DNA from: Rotaria sordida
Taxonomy: Eukaryota > Rotifera > Eurotatoria > Philodinida > Philodinidae
Direction of reading: 5' to 3'
Length of the DNA: 64,000 bases
NCBI GenBank assembly: GCA_905250125.1
Contig: CAJNOL010000878.1
Span: forward strand, 1-64,000
Below the pieces are notes generated by a model that was given only the letters and a program-made list of their open reading frames with translations, was not told where the DNA came from and did not search any database. Shown here one piece after another: positions 25,601 to 39,344 of the stretch. The stretch's first letter is position 1. Each line of letters opens with the position of its first letter. The position numbers and the translations under genes are program-made.

Positions 25601-28600
25601 AATTTTTCAATCGCAATGCCTTTATATTTCCGTCGTATATAATAGAGCCCGTCAGATTCTAGTAGTCTGAGAGATGTGTAGGTTGTGCTAGTCATTGAAT
25701 ACAAAATCAAAAACAAAAAAATATATGTGTCGAAGTGACTATTCAATTTCAATTAGAGAATTTTCATTAAGAGCATTAAAGTATGATTCGGCTAGACTCG
25801 AAAAAGTTTGATCAATTCAGTACAAATTTCGATCCGACGAGTTTCTTATTATATTCGATACTAAGACTTCGAAAAAATAAATAATAATGGCAAATAGTTT
25901 ACAATCAGGAATTTCTTCTGTAAGAAAGTAAATTCTTGCGAAGACAGTTGTCAGCATCTTTTCAAAATTGGATAGCGTAGGAATATCAAACCTTAAAATG
26001 AAATTACGAGAAAATTTATTCCTTCGAAGAATTTAAATCGTATTTAACAGATCAATATACAAAACTGATATGTTTGTTGGTTTATTTTGTATAGAGTGCT
26101 ATTATTGAATTAAACAAAACTGCTGATGAATTTATTGAAAATAATATGTTCGATGTTGATAATATTAAAGAAACACGAAATACAATCAATGATCGTTTTG
26201 AAAAGTTTGTTTTTTCTTTTCTCTTTTTGTTTTTAACAAATTCTTTTTTTTTGTTTTTGTCTCTGTATGATATAGAGTTCGTAATCAAAGTGATGCTCGT
26301 CGTCAACGTTTACAAGAAGCATCAACTGTTCATCAATTTATTCGTGATCTTGAAGATGAAGAAGCACAAATAAGGTATATTAAATCATCATATTACTATT
26401 CTTCAATATGTATTTATATTTTCTTTTTTCGATTTCTAGAGAAAGAAAATTACTTGTTACAAGTGATGATTATGGTCGTGATTTTAATCAAAGTCAAAAT
26501 TTACGTCGTAAACATAAACGTTTTGAAATTGATCTAGGATCACATGAACCAAATGTACAAAATCTTCTACAATTAGGTGGACAATTAACAAGTGAAGTTG
26601 GCAATTCTGATATTGAACGTAGATGTAAAGATTTAAATAATCATTGGGATTCATTAAGACAAGCAACAGATGATCGAACAAAAAAACTTGATGAATCAAT
26701 AACATATCATAATTGGGCATCAAATTTAGATGAAGAAAATGCTTGGATTAAAGAACGTTTACATATTATCAATAATCCTGATATTGGTACAACATTAGTT
26801 TCTGTACAAGCTTTACAAAAAAAACATGAATCATTTGAAGCTGATTTTGTTATACAAAAAGAACGTTGTCAAGAAATTTTACAACAAGGACAAAAATTAA
26901 TTGAACAAGTTAGATTTTGAAAAAATAAAGAACCAATTATTGAAATTTATTTTTTCTTTTTGATATTCATTTTTATTAGGATAATCATTTATCACCACAA
27001 ATAAATGATCGAATGAATTATTTACAAGATGCATTAAAACGTTTAGAAACTGATGCTAATCGACATAAACAACGTTTACAAGAAAATGCTTCACTTCTTC
27101 AATTTATGTGGAAAGGTGATGTTGTTGAAAGTTGGATTGGTAAGTTTTCTAGTAGATATTGATTATTATTTATAATCAAATAGAAAGACTTTATCGTAGA
27201 TTAGCGTCTATGATTACAAGTCAGTAGAACGAAGCCGTAAAGACACTAGGGAAATTCTATAAGTATTTTAATCTTTTTTGTGTTCTTCTATAACTTTTGA
27301 GACAATTTTTTCTCTCAAGAGAAGACATACTTTGTTCATAGTTAATAATCATTTTGTAGAAATATCATTTTATGATTATGAAATTACAGTGCAGTTCAAT
27401 TAAAATTAAACATAAACAACAAAAAATACATCTGAATTATAAGAAAGAGAATACTTATTTATATGAAGTGAATCAAAAAATTCATGGAAGTAGTAACAGA
27501 AGATTTATTATTATATACCCAATTATCAAAAAAAAAAGAAAAAACTGAACTATAATAGTCTAAAATAAGAAATACAAAGAAGAAAGAATTCGATTGAGCA
27601 AACCAATTATCAACTTTTTTTAGGTGAAAAACTTCATCAAATACGTACTGATGATTTGGGTCATAATTTATTATCTGTACAAAATCTTCTTACACGTCAT
27701 GAAACATTCGAAGCTGGATTAAGTAATTTTGAACATGAAGGTATTCGTTCAGTAACTGAACTTAAAGATGAATTAATATCAAATCGTGCTAATGTATCAG
27801 CTGAACAAAATGATAAAATTCAAGCACGTTATGATCTTGTTTTAAATAAGTAAGTAAAAGAAATATATAATTAATAAAAAAAAAAAAGAAGAAACATTTT
27901 ATTTTAGTTGGCAAAAATTATTACAAACAAGTGGATTAAGACGAGAAAAATTAAAAAAAGCAGAAGATCGTTTTCGTAATATTGAAGAATTATTTTTACG
28001 TTTTGCTAAAAAAGCATCAGCATTTAATTCATGGTTTGAAAATGCTGAAGAAGATCTTACAGATCCAGTTAAATGTAATTCATTAGAAGAAATTCGAGTA
28101 TGTTTTCATATTTTCAAACAAAAAAAAAAAACAAAAAGTTTTTTTTTTAAAGGCTCTTATCGATGCACATGATCGATTTAAAACTGTTCTTGAAGAAGCA
28201 CGTTATGATTTTGATGAACTTAAAGCATCTGATGATAGTATCAAATCATTAAATATGGCTGCTAATCCATATACATGGTTTACTATGGAAACACTTTTTG
28301 ATACATGGAAAAGTTTAGAAAAATTAATTCGAGTATATATATAAATTTAAGTTTATTTTTATAAATTACTTTTTTTTTTTTTGTCTTTAGGATCGTGATA
28401 ATGATCTTCAATTAGAAAAGAAACGTCAAGAAGAAAATGATAAATTACGACAACATTTTGCTGAATATGCTAATGCTTTTCATACATGGTTACGTGGCAT
28501 TGAGTATGTTTGATATATTCGTTTATTATTTTTTTTTTTTTGAATAATCATTCTTTGTTATTATTATTATTTTTTTTTCTCTCTATTCTAGGTCATCTAT

Positions 28601-30033
28601 GATGAATGCTGATGGTAATCTTGAACAACAACTTCAAACAATTAAAGTAAGAAAATTTCTCTTTGATAATTTTATTTTATTTCTTTTCTTTTCTTTTTTG
28701 TTTTGTAGCAAAAAGTTGATGAACTTCGACAACAACGACAAAAATTAAAAAAACTTGAAGATCTTGCAACAGAACTTGAACGTCGATTAATACTTGATAA
28801 TCGTTATACAGAATATTCAGCACTTAATCTTGCACAAGCATATGATCAATTAGATCAATTAGGAATGCGTATGCAACATAATTTAGAACAACAATTAGCT
28901 GCTATGAAACATAGTGGTGTTAGTGAAGATCAAGTACGAGAATTTTCTATGATGTTTAAACATTTTGATAAAGAAAAACTTGGTCGACTTAATCATCAAG
29001 ATTTTAAATCTTGTTTACGAGCATTAGGATATGATTTACCAACTGTTGATGATAATCAACGTGATGAACAATTTGAAGCTATTCTAGATGTTGTTGATTC
29101 TAACAGGTTTGTTCTTTGATAAATATATATATATTTTTTTTTCTTATCTTATTCAAATTGAGAAGTTAAATCCATAGTTAAGAATTCGGGATTGTCTAGA
29201 GATATACAGGGTAAGCTTTTGTTATACCTCGTGTTTTGATTGAGAAAAATTTTCTAATTCTGCACATCTGTAACATTGTCTCGAAGCAAGAATGTGTAAG
29301 TTCAAAACCATAAAGACTTGCGAGCTTGAATCTCACATCGAATGAGACATCGAGAAGTATATAATACAACTAATAAACAGTGTAATTTTAGAAAACAAAA
29401 ATATTTGATATTTTTTTCCTTTGGAGGAGAAGTATATACAGACATTTCCATGACAATCTGTTTTTCTGAAATTATCCAATCAAAACATGATCGAAGCAAT
29501 GTCAAACTGAAAAGCATCCATAAGGGAAACAGTATAGTTTTACATAGAAAATATAATATTTACTCCCTGTATTAACTTCATTCAGAGAAATAAACTCTGG
29601 AAAATTAAATTTCATATTGATAAATTGATTATATTTTATAGAAGTGGCACAATATCTTTACCAGATTATATGACATTTATGATTAGTCGAGAAACTGAGA
29701 ATGTTTCATCTATTGATGATGTTGTTTTGGCATTCAAGAGTTTAACAGAAAATTCTGAACGACCATATATAACACGTGATGAACTATTTGCTGTATGTAT
29801 TATGAAAATTTTCTTTTCTTAATAATAAATATAAAATTTTAATATTTTATTTTTAGAATTTACCATCAGAACAAGCTAAATTCTGTTGTCGTAAAATGAA
29901 ACCATATCGAGATCGAAATGGTCGTGAAATAAATAATGCATATGACTATGATGATTTTACACGTTGGTTATTTAATCAACAACCACATTCAAGTTATAGT
30001 TATCATACATCAGCTGTATCATCACCATCATGA
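16625..30033 (+). CDS. Alpha-spectrin
   Basis: Spectrin alpha chain of the submembrane skeleton, which pairs with beta-spectrin and actin. Exons: 16625-16738, 16806-17066, 17122-17247, 17311-17451, 17521-17745, 17803-18334, 19034-19868, 19939-20096, 20172-20331, 21449-21945, 22571-23080, 23148-23266, 23320-23618, 23673-23713, 23782-23924, 24258-24524, 24862-24946, 25006-25190, 25261-25365, 26095-26204, 26276-26374, 26440-26908, 26980-27139, 27624-27849, 27908-28097, 28153-28332, 28391-28503, 28592-28646, 28709-29106, 29642-29792, 29857-30033. All junctions are in phase; they total 7,131 nt (2,376 residues), leaving out a candidate microexon. An N-terminal partial repeat (residues ~45-100) pairs with beta-spectrin. 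Helical repeats follow, then an SH3 domain (~919-978, [20 protein letters not shown]), more repeats, and C-terminal EF-hands ([36 protein letters not shown]). One repeat appears missing near 17451/17521. The start could be the ATG at 16806 instead, which is closer to the usual alpha-spectrin N-terminus. Confidence 0.97.
20808..21301. mobile_element. 494-bp MITE in a spectrin intron
   Basis: The left end CAGTCCTGGACAAAAGTAGT is mirrored by ACTACTTTTGTTCAGCACTG at the right, both followed inward by a shared CGC/GCG, giving an inverted repeat of about 24 nt with two mismatches. TA flanks both sides (20806-20807 and 21302-21303), a Tc1/mariner-type target. No transposase frame. It is distinct from the 2699 MITE in sequence. 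Confidence 0.85.
24647..24661 (+). other. Candidate 15-nt microexon of alpha-spectrin
   Basis: GCTAAAAAATTACAA is flanked by TATCTAG before and GTAAGTC after, both good splice signals, and encodes AKKLQ in phase 0 between exons ending NLQ and starting SKSQKHQAF. Skipping or including it keeps the frame. Vertebrate alpha-II-spectrin also has small in-frame alternative inserts, but the position there need not be the same. Confidence 0.5.
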
Positions 30034-31624
30034 TCATAGATTCAAATATTAGTTCAATGAAACACAGTCTCCATATATATAAAGTGTGTGTGTGTGTGCA
30101 TTTTTTTGTTTGTGGTTAATTGAGTTCGCTCTTTTTGCTTATTCTGTATACTATTTTACTCAAGACTTATCATTTTTTTTCTCATTTTTTGCTTATTATT
30201 AGAATGATGAACAAAAAAAAACAAAACCAAATGGTTGTATGTGTGTGTGTAATGAATTGGGAAAGAAAACATATAATTTAGCTTTAGTATCTTTTTTTAT
30301 CGTATATAATACATTCTATGTGCTATAAGATTTATTTAATTAAAAGAAAAAAAAAGGCAAGGCGAGTATCATCAAGAGCAAAAAGAAAATGAAAACGTGC
30401 AAAAACACATACTGAGATCAGTGATCAAAGATTTTCAATAGAAATTTAAAACAAAGTACCATAGGAAAGAACGACGACTAGGGGATATGGGTAAGGATCT
30501 TTTGTATATTCTCACGAAAGTGGAAAAAGCGAGACTTCAGTACTCCGAAGTCTTGCTTTTTCCCCTGGACTGCCATTCATACCCAAACCTACGCCTCAAT
30601 ACTTACTCATTTTCAATATTTCTTCAGGATACTTTTAAACTAGTATGTCATGCAACGAATTGTCCTAGTATCTAAACAACTAATCAATAAAAACAAAGCC
30701 AAATTTATTATTATTTGCATTTTATTATGAAAAATAACATGTAGATGATGAGAAAAATGTATATACATATTCATTTGACTAGATTTTAACAAATACTTCT
30801 CTGAATTAATTTTTACTATCGTATGTATATTAGAAATAACAAAACAAAAGATAAAATGAAACTACTTATTATTATTGCTCTTGTTTGTACATATTAATAC
30901 ATTCGAAGAGGACTCATGAAGAAACTATGTATAAGGAACAATATTAGAAATCTAAAAACGAGAGGAATACGAGCAACTTTTCAATAATGCTGCAACAAAT
31001 CAGTAAAATGCCCTTTTTTTTTACTTCATAAAGTACCATTACGGTACTTGGGAAACACAATATTTTTTCAAAGTTGTGAATATCTTGACCCTATGCTTGA
31101 AGTTACTTAATACTACAAAAAATTATTTCCTTGATGATACTTTGCGACATCTATTGATTGAACGTGTTTAACATGATTCAACTACTTGTTTGAACTATGG
31201 TAACATAAATAGTCATGGTATCAATGGAACCAATCGATATAGATAAAAATCTGTATGATTCTTTGCATGAATAAACGATTTGTCATCAGGAATAGTATAT
31301 AAGAATCTGATTCATTTCATTGTCAACTATTACCGGTTTTTCTACACAATCGGAAAACTTACGGTGAGTAATCATAGTAACAATGTTACTTCTGAATAAA
31401 TCGGTTTTGTCTTTAATGAAATAGATAAATAGACATACTCGAGGTCATATGAATTGTGATCTGAGGGTTAGGCTAATACTAATACAAATGCAAAACTTTC
31501 AATCAGTTTTGAATTTATTCTTCGATCTTGATCTTATTTTTGTACATTACAGAGAAAGATTATCTCCAAGGATATCTTCTAAAAATGATTTTTTTTCATA
31601 TTTTAGATAAAAAAAAAAAAGAAA
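30034..31624. other. Spectrin 3' flank and CPLANE1 upstream region
   Basis: Holds a (GT)n tract at 30086-30100, an AATAAA at 30686-30691 and a perfect hairpin at 30522-30563. The last ~300 nt before CPLANE1 (AT-rich with a poly-A run just before the ATG) is the likely promoter/5' UTR. No other gene is seen; the ORF at 30487-30675 is the hairpin read through. Confidence 0.5.
30522..30563. repeat. Perfect 17-bp hairpin downstream of spectrin
   Basis: GGAAAAAGCGAGACTTC and GAAGTCTTGCTTTTTCC form a near-perfect stem (one G-T-type mismatch) around an 8-nt loop. It lies about 490 nt after the spectrin stop and before an AATAAA, so it could be in the 3' UTR or be a small foldback remnant. Confidence 0.7.
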
Positions 31625-34600
31625 ATGAAAGTTGAATTAACTATTGAAAAAAATGTCATTCTAAAACGTGATAAACCTTGGTCACATTTTTATTTTCTTA
31701 ATGATAATGAACTGTTATGTTATAATGAACATAAAAAATTTGAATCAGTTAATTCATCTAATGGTAAAATTGAACATATATCAAATAAAACAATAATAAA
31801 TATTTCAAAAACATCTCTTACTCATTGTTTATCAAATAATGGTCAATTATGTGCATTTCTTTCTTCAAATTATGAAATAATAATTTGGGATAAAGATAAA
31901 TTAATTCGAACAATACCATCATATTCATTAGCTATAAAAGCAATTAAAACTACACCAAAAATTTATATAAGTAATAATGGTGAACAAGCTATTCTTATTT
32001 TACAACAACCATATCGATTATTTCTATGGTTTAAATCATCTTATTCTCAATTAATATCTTCTAAATCTCATCATAAATCTCCAATATGTTCAAATATATC
32101 GAATCATCCAACAAATGAAATAGGTACTTGGTATGAATTAAATTTAATTAATCAACAATTCGATATAATGAATGATGATGAACATCAAATATCAATTAAT
32201 TGTTTTTTTCGTTCAAAAAATTCTTCAATTATTTGTGCATTTGTTTGTTTTGATCAATCAGGTTTTATTCAAATAAATCGTATTGATATTAATTGGAAAT
32301 CAACAATTTATTCTGAACAATTATTATCATATTCATTTGAAATTCTTCAAATACCAATAATATTATCATCATTATCATCATCATTATGTTTTACATGTTT
32401 TGCTCATTCATCACCTATATTAGCTATTGGTTTATCAACAAATATTTTATTAGTTTCATTAACAACAATGGTTTTTTCAAAAATCATACCTATTAATTGT
32501 TCATTTAAAACATTATCACCAAGTCATCAACAAGTATTTATAAATGATTTAAAATGGAGTTATGATGATCAATTTATAATTGGTTTAACAAATCGTGGTG
32601 CTTTATTTTTTCTTAATCGTTTTGGTTCACAATTAAATTTAATAACACAAGGTGAATGTATTACACAAGGTCCATCATTATTTGTTATTATTCATCCATT
32701 AATTGGAAAAGATAGTGAAGCAACAACACATTTAGGTTTAGATTCATTTATGAAATCAATTGTATCATTTTCAGATGATGATAAAACAAAACAACAAAGA
32801 TTTTCATTAACTGTAAATGCAAATAAATCATTAATTTATTGTAGTGATGGTTATCGTTTAGCACGTTTAACTTATTCAAATCAAATTCGTGATAGAAGAT
32901 TTTATGATCCATTACTTAGTTTATATTTAATGGATTTAAATAAAAAACAACAAGAACATTCAGTTTTTATACATAAAACAAGGTAAAAGACGGAAATGCA
33001 TAAGATCATAAAACTGTCCATTACTTAGATTATTCAAATTTATTTATGATTTGATGCAGAATTTTACACTGAGCCATTTGATAGTAATTTTAAATCAATT
33101 CAATAATGTCTAGGGTAATCAAGCTCAGAAATATTAAACTTAGTTCCTCATTGCCGACATTATCATTGATATTGTGAGATAACTTTCTTACAGCAATATT
33201 GCTTTCATTCCAGATTGGTCTCACTAGATAGAACATTCAATTCTGCAGCAATCGCCATAAGAAAAATTCTACTAGAACAACTTCTCAGTGTCTTTTATTT
33301 ATCACTTCATTGACGATCAATGGTCTGTTATCTGAACACTCAATACTGTTGATTGACTTCTCGAATAATGGACATCTATAAGGTTCTGTTGAAGTAGCTG
33401 TTTATATATCACTCTAGAGCACATTTCTAACTCAACGGATACTGATCGCCTGAAAAATCTTCAGCACATTATTCATTAAACATAACTGTGTGCCTTTCTG
33501 GCATTTAGTAGATTTTTAGCCAAAAAGTAACTATTTGAGCCCAAACTAATAACAAATTTGAAATCAGCAGAAAGGCTGAGTTGGTTTATTTCTATTGTAA
33601 ATGTTTTTATGGATGTTTTTTTTGTTGCAAAAATTCAGTTGAGGTTCCCTACAGGGTCCAATGAAAAAATGAACTCCACTAGAATGTTGTTTACACAGTA
33701 GAGATTGAAGTCAAACCTTAAGGCATGTTATTAGAACCTAAAGTAATAGATGACTTAACAGTAAAGTAAACAGTTTAGTAAAATTCATTTTTTGACTGGA
33801 CTCTGAGAGGAACTCCTGCTGAATTTTTCGACGATAAGGTTAGTATTTCTAGCCTTTATTACGTTAGACATAATTGAATCGATCTAAAACTACTATCAAA
33901 CGGTTCAGTGTAGAATTCTACATCGAATCATATATAAATTTTAATAATCTAGGTAATGAGTAAATTTGTAATTTTATTCGTCTTCGTCCTTTTTGTTATT
34001 TTTATTAACTAAAAAAAGCCATATTTAGATCATTTGATGAGTTTCCAAAAGCTGTTGATCGTATTGATACAGAAAGTATTGGCGGTGGTGGTGAAGTAAA
34101 TATTTCAAAAAAATATGGAAGTTCAACATCATTAACAATTGATGATTTACCTGAACTTCCATTAGATGATATATTTTCTGCTTATCAACTTCTTTTAACA
34201 TCATCCGAACGTGTTCAACATGAAATTTGTTCATGTCTTGAACGAACAACACGAACAATACTTCTATCACCAAATAATGAAGACGTTCTTACATCAATTC
34301 AATTATCACATTGTTTAACAAATCTTGCTCTATCATCTACATTTGGATCATTAACATGTTTACGTATTTCATGTTTAACAAGATTTATACCATTATTTAT
34401 TGATGTATTTAAACAACAAACAACTGTTGTAAATGATCCCGAATTATTACAATTATGTATTTTATATATTATTGAACAATGGTTACAAGCTGTTTTATAT
34501 ATACCAACTAAATTAAATACATTTGAATTATACCGAAGACAAAAAGTGATTCAATATAATGAAGGAGAAGAGGAACAAGAACAAGAACAAGAACAAGACG

Positions 34601-37600
34601 AAATGAATTTTCGAATTTGTAAAGGGATTCAACAATTACAATTATTACAAGGAACAAATATTAATTTAGATGATTTTTTACCAACCTCATTATCTGATCG
34701 ACAACATAATTTTCAGGTAAAGACTTTTTTTTTACAAGGGAAATTCTCCAACTGATAAATCGCTTTTGAATCGAAACTATGTGCATTATATAGATCCAAA
34801 TGAGGTATGAATATTTTGGCAATAGTTCGTGTCCTTAGCTTATTGCTGTAGAGATAAGAATGCATCAATTCTTAGAAGATGATGTCAAAGATGAAATTTT
34901 TTCTCTGCGGATTGTTTATATCAGCAAGGATCAGTTTTTCTTGTTCCATCTGAAGCTGTAGTCGAAGTTCTTAGAATACAAAACAAATGTTTCAGAATTG
35001 GTCAAAAATTCGCAATTTTTAGTTTTTTCTTCTACCAATTCCAACTGATTTTGAGATTCGTATTTTGCATTATATAAAACCTACGAATAGCTTCAGAAAG
35101 CGCATTCGAAACCGATCACAAGTGGTCATATGGGAGTCTCCGATTAGAAATTCAAAGCATTGGCTTATATTTGCTTACAAAAAAAAAACATGTCCAATAT
35201 TGACAATTAGCATACTTCTGACGATTCTACGTATCAATTGTGATCAGTTTTGAATGCACATTCTGAATTTATTCGGTCGAAAAAACCTACAAATTACGAA
35301 TTTTTTACCAAGTCCAAAACATTTATTTTTGTGTTTCGTAAATTTCGACTATAGCTTCAGATAGAACAAGAAAAACTGATCCTTGCTAATATAAACAATC
35401 CACCGGAAGAAAATATCATTTTTGACACCATTTTCTAGGAATTTGACGCATTCTTATCTCTGCAGCAATAAGCTAATGACACGAACACTTGTTGGGATAT
35501 TCATAGCTCATTTAGATCGTACATAATTCACATAGGCTCGACTCAAAAGCAATTTATCAATTGAACGACTACTATCGTTAGATAAAAATCCTTTGTTATA
35601 CGTTATAAGAAATATTTCAATCTTAAATGCATATTAGATAAAAGAAAAAGTCATTGCAGAAGTTTCATATAATTTTTCAATTCATAAAATCTTTTAAGTT
35701 TGAACGAATCTGTCTTAAATATCTTCAAAATAAAAAGCAATAAAATCTGACAGTTTTTCAATGCGAATCATTTGAATAGCATTAGAATTTAGTTATCAAT
35801 AGATCGACTTTTTCACGAATTGATCCCAAACTAAAAAACATTATTATTATAAATAGCGAACATTGAGAAGAACGCATAATAAAAATAATTAGTATTAAAT
35901 ATAAAAAATTTAGCCATTGTCTTCAGTTCATTCCATATGTTTGTCTAGAACGAACGATTCATCTAATATATGTCCTAGCTGTAGACTATGCTAATACTAT
36001 TAATATTTTCTTACGTATATTAATATTTCTTTATTTTATTCAAGGCAAATGATTCACATTATAATCGTTTTACTCTTCTTCCTTCATGGTATAAATTATG
36101 GTTATCAATAGAAAAAAGATTTTATCTTAATATAAAAAACTTACCAAAATATTTAACAACAATGCGTCTTTTTATTCAATCAATATTACATTCATATCCA
36201 TCATTAAATGCTATTCGTCTATTACAATACGGTCATCAAATTGATTTAAATGATCTTTTTCCACCAGCAATAACATCTACTGATCATCCATTAAATACAA
36301 AAGGTTATTCAACATTAAATGAACGTCGAAAACAACGTCGTCGATCACGTCATTCAATTGATATGCCAAATTCAGCACGTTCATATCGTCGTGGAAAACC
36401 ATCAACAGAAGCCCGTAAGGCTCTTGTACTTCATCGTGTACTTTATGCATTAATTGAACAATATAATATTCGTGATGCTGTATGCATACTTAATGTTGCT
36501 TTACGACGTGAAACATCACTTTTATCATCATGTCTTCCAATTGATTTATTTAGTGCAAATTTATTTCAATATATTGATACTCGAACTTATTTTGGTATGC
36601 CTGGTAATGCTTTACGTTCTGTTTTACGTACTTTAGCTCGTTTTATGGCTCGATCAATGATAACAACGATTAATAATGAAGAACAACAACAACAACAACA
36701 ACATCAATTATTTATTTATTCAGTTGATTCAGCATGTCCATTACCAAATTTATTTAAAACAAAACAAAAAATCAATGAACAATTAAAATATCGAATGATT
36801 AATATTGATCGAAATCGTTTAAATTTAGCTATTCAACAACAAAANNNNNNNNNNNNNNNNNNNNNNNNNNNNNNNNNNNNNNNNNNNNNNNNNNNNNNNN
36901 NNNNNNNNNNNNNNNNNNNNNNNNNNNNNNNNNNNNNNNNNNNNTATATAATACACCTAAATCAACAAAACAAACATCTCCATCATATTCACCTTTAAAT
37001 ACAATAACAGTTGATGCATTACTTTATACAAAATTATGTGAATATCTTCAAATAGATAATCTTAAATCTGTACTTAAACATACTTATAAACAAGATGAAA
37101 TAATGTTATTTATTAAAAATTTATCATCAACATTAGAACAATTTCTTCAATGTGCAACACTTTTACAAGTACCATTAACTGAAATGTTATTAAGACGTTT
37201 AAATGCTATTATGATTTATTTATTTACATTAATACCAATATTTATATCATCAAAATATTATTTACCATGTCCACCAATATATTCTTCAATATTAAATACA
37301 TATGATGATGATAAATATGATATAACATGTAAATATGAAACACATATACGTTTAATTTATTATCGTACAATACATATATTTATACAAATATTATCAGCTA
37401 GTCGAATACAATTATCATGTCTTAAATGGTATTTAGATTATTTAACAATAACAAATAATAGACGTAAACAAACAACAAATGAAACAAATGATAGTTTTTA
37501 TTCAATTAAAATGTTACTTAAATCATTACGTTTTCATAAATTACCAAATATACCTGATCGAATATTAATTTATTTTCGTGATTTTTGTATTATATTATTT

Positions 37601-39310
37601 TTATTAGATACACGTGATCGTTTATCACTTACATTACGTAATTATTTACGTCATAAAATTGAATTAACAAATCTATCTGATAAACTTTCATGGAAAATAA
37701 TTAGTTATGCAACAATACTACTTTCATTTCGTTGTTTAATATCAGATGAAATGGATTTATTACGTATTGTATTAAATATTTTTTTTGATTTAACACCATC
37801 AGAACAATTAATGAGAGCATTAGCTAAATTAATTATTGCACGACAACATCAAGATAATAATATAGATAATAATGATGAAATTACATTAATTATTAATAAA
37901 TTAAAAGCTAAATGGATGCAAATTAATCCAACTTATATTCAATTATATGAAGGATTTTTAGAAACAATTATTCTACAAGATGTTCAAGGAGATATTATTC
38001 AACATTATATGAATGATATGTAAGATGAATTAGATTCGCTTTTTGGTTGTGGTAAAATTTTCAGTCTTATACCATAACATTTTCGGGAGATATTCAACAA
38101 ATAAAGATCAAAAATAGCTCATTTGTTCTCTATGGATCTTCATTCTATAGATTTAATTTTTCTTTTATTTGAAAAAGTATGTCAGATTGCATTGACCTTT
38201 CTTTTTAAATTCTTACTTTTTCTGCGAAAAAAAAAGAATGAATTCGAAACACAGATACAATAGAGAAATAAAGAACAACCGTTGTCTGCTTTTGCTGCAA
38301 ATAGCATATTTTTCAAATGGACAATGACAAAGCAAGATGTCCAATAAAAAATCATATCGCTTATGAAAGATCAAATCTCAGTCTGATCATTTCAATTTCA
38401 ATTTTTCTGACGAAAATTGAATTCTTTTTTGAGGGAAGGGTGTAACAGATGAGTACGTAGCATGTTTAAACTATTTTCCTCTGTCAGAGACATATGACTG
38501 ATGTAAAAGTCAATCTTTTTGTGACTTTTAAAGAAAATTTAATGCATTAAAAAGAAAAAGTTATATATCAAAAATCTTCATTCCAATCGATAGAAAGAGT
38601 TGAGTATGATTCAAAATCTTTGTTGATATTAAATTTGATTATTAATCAAAGATTTTTGATCAGTAAGAAAGACACTCAGAAAAACAAAAAACTTTTTCAC
38701 ATGCAAAAGAAAAAACTAATTCAGAATAGATGATTACTAATAATCTTATGCTATATTTGTGATAATCTTCTATTATTACAATGTAACAATATCTAATCTT
38801 CAATCATATTATAAAATTCCTTAAAAAATTTATTTCTAGACATGATCATCATAATCAAGAACCATTATTTGATTTAAAACCTAAATGGTTTGAAACATGT
38901 GTTGAATATGGTGAATTTATGACAATGCTTATACCACTTCTTCTTGATACATCATCATTAACTAATATGAAACAACAAGAATTAAATAATGATCATACAA
39001 AATTTGATAGTAAATCAATTCCTTTATTACAAACAATGAGTACACAATTACGTGAATTAGAACTACCGATAAATCTTGATAAACGATATTTATTTAAACA
39101 AGCTCCACTTTTTGTTCCACCACATGAATATATAGTTTTTCCTGTACGTATGATACCATATGATACACAACAAACTATGTTTCAACAAACACCAACAACT
39201 AGAAATAATAATACTATTGGAAGTTTTGTTAATATATCTTCAACACAACAACCACCTGGTGTTGTCACTCTTGAAAATCATCATCGACGTAATTATTATA
39301 ATTCAGATAG

Positions 39311-39344
<34 letters not shown>

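Noticed and set aside
29206..29573. Possible MITE with ATACAGGG ends in a spectrin intron
   Set aside because: Only about 8-10 nt match as an inverted repeat; not above chance in AT-rich sequence.
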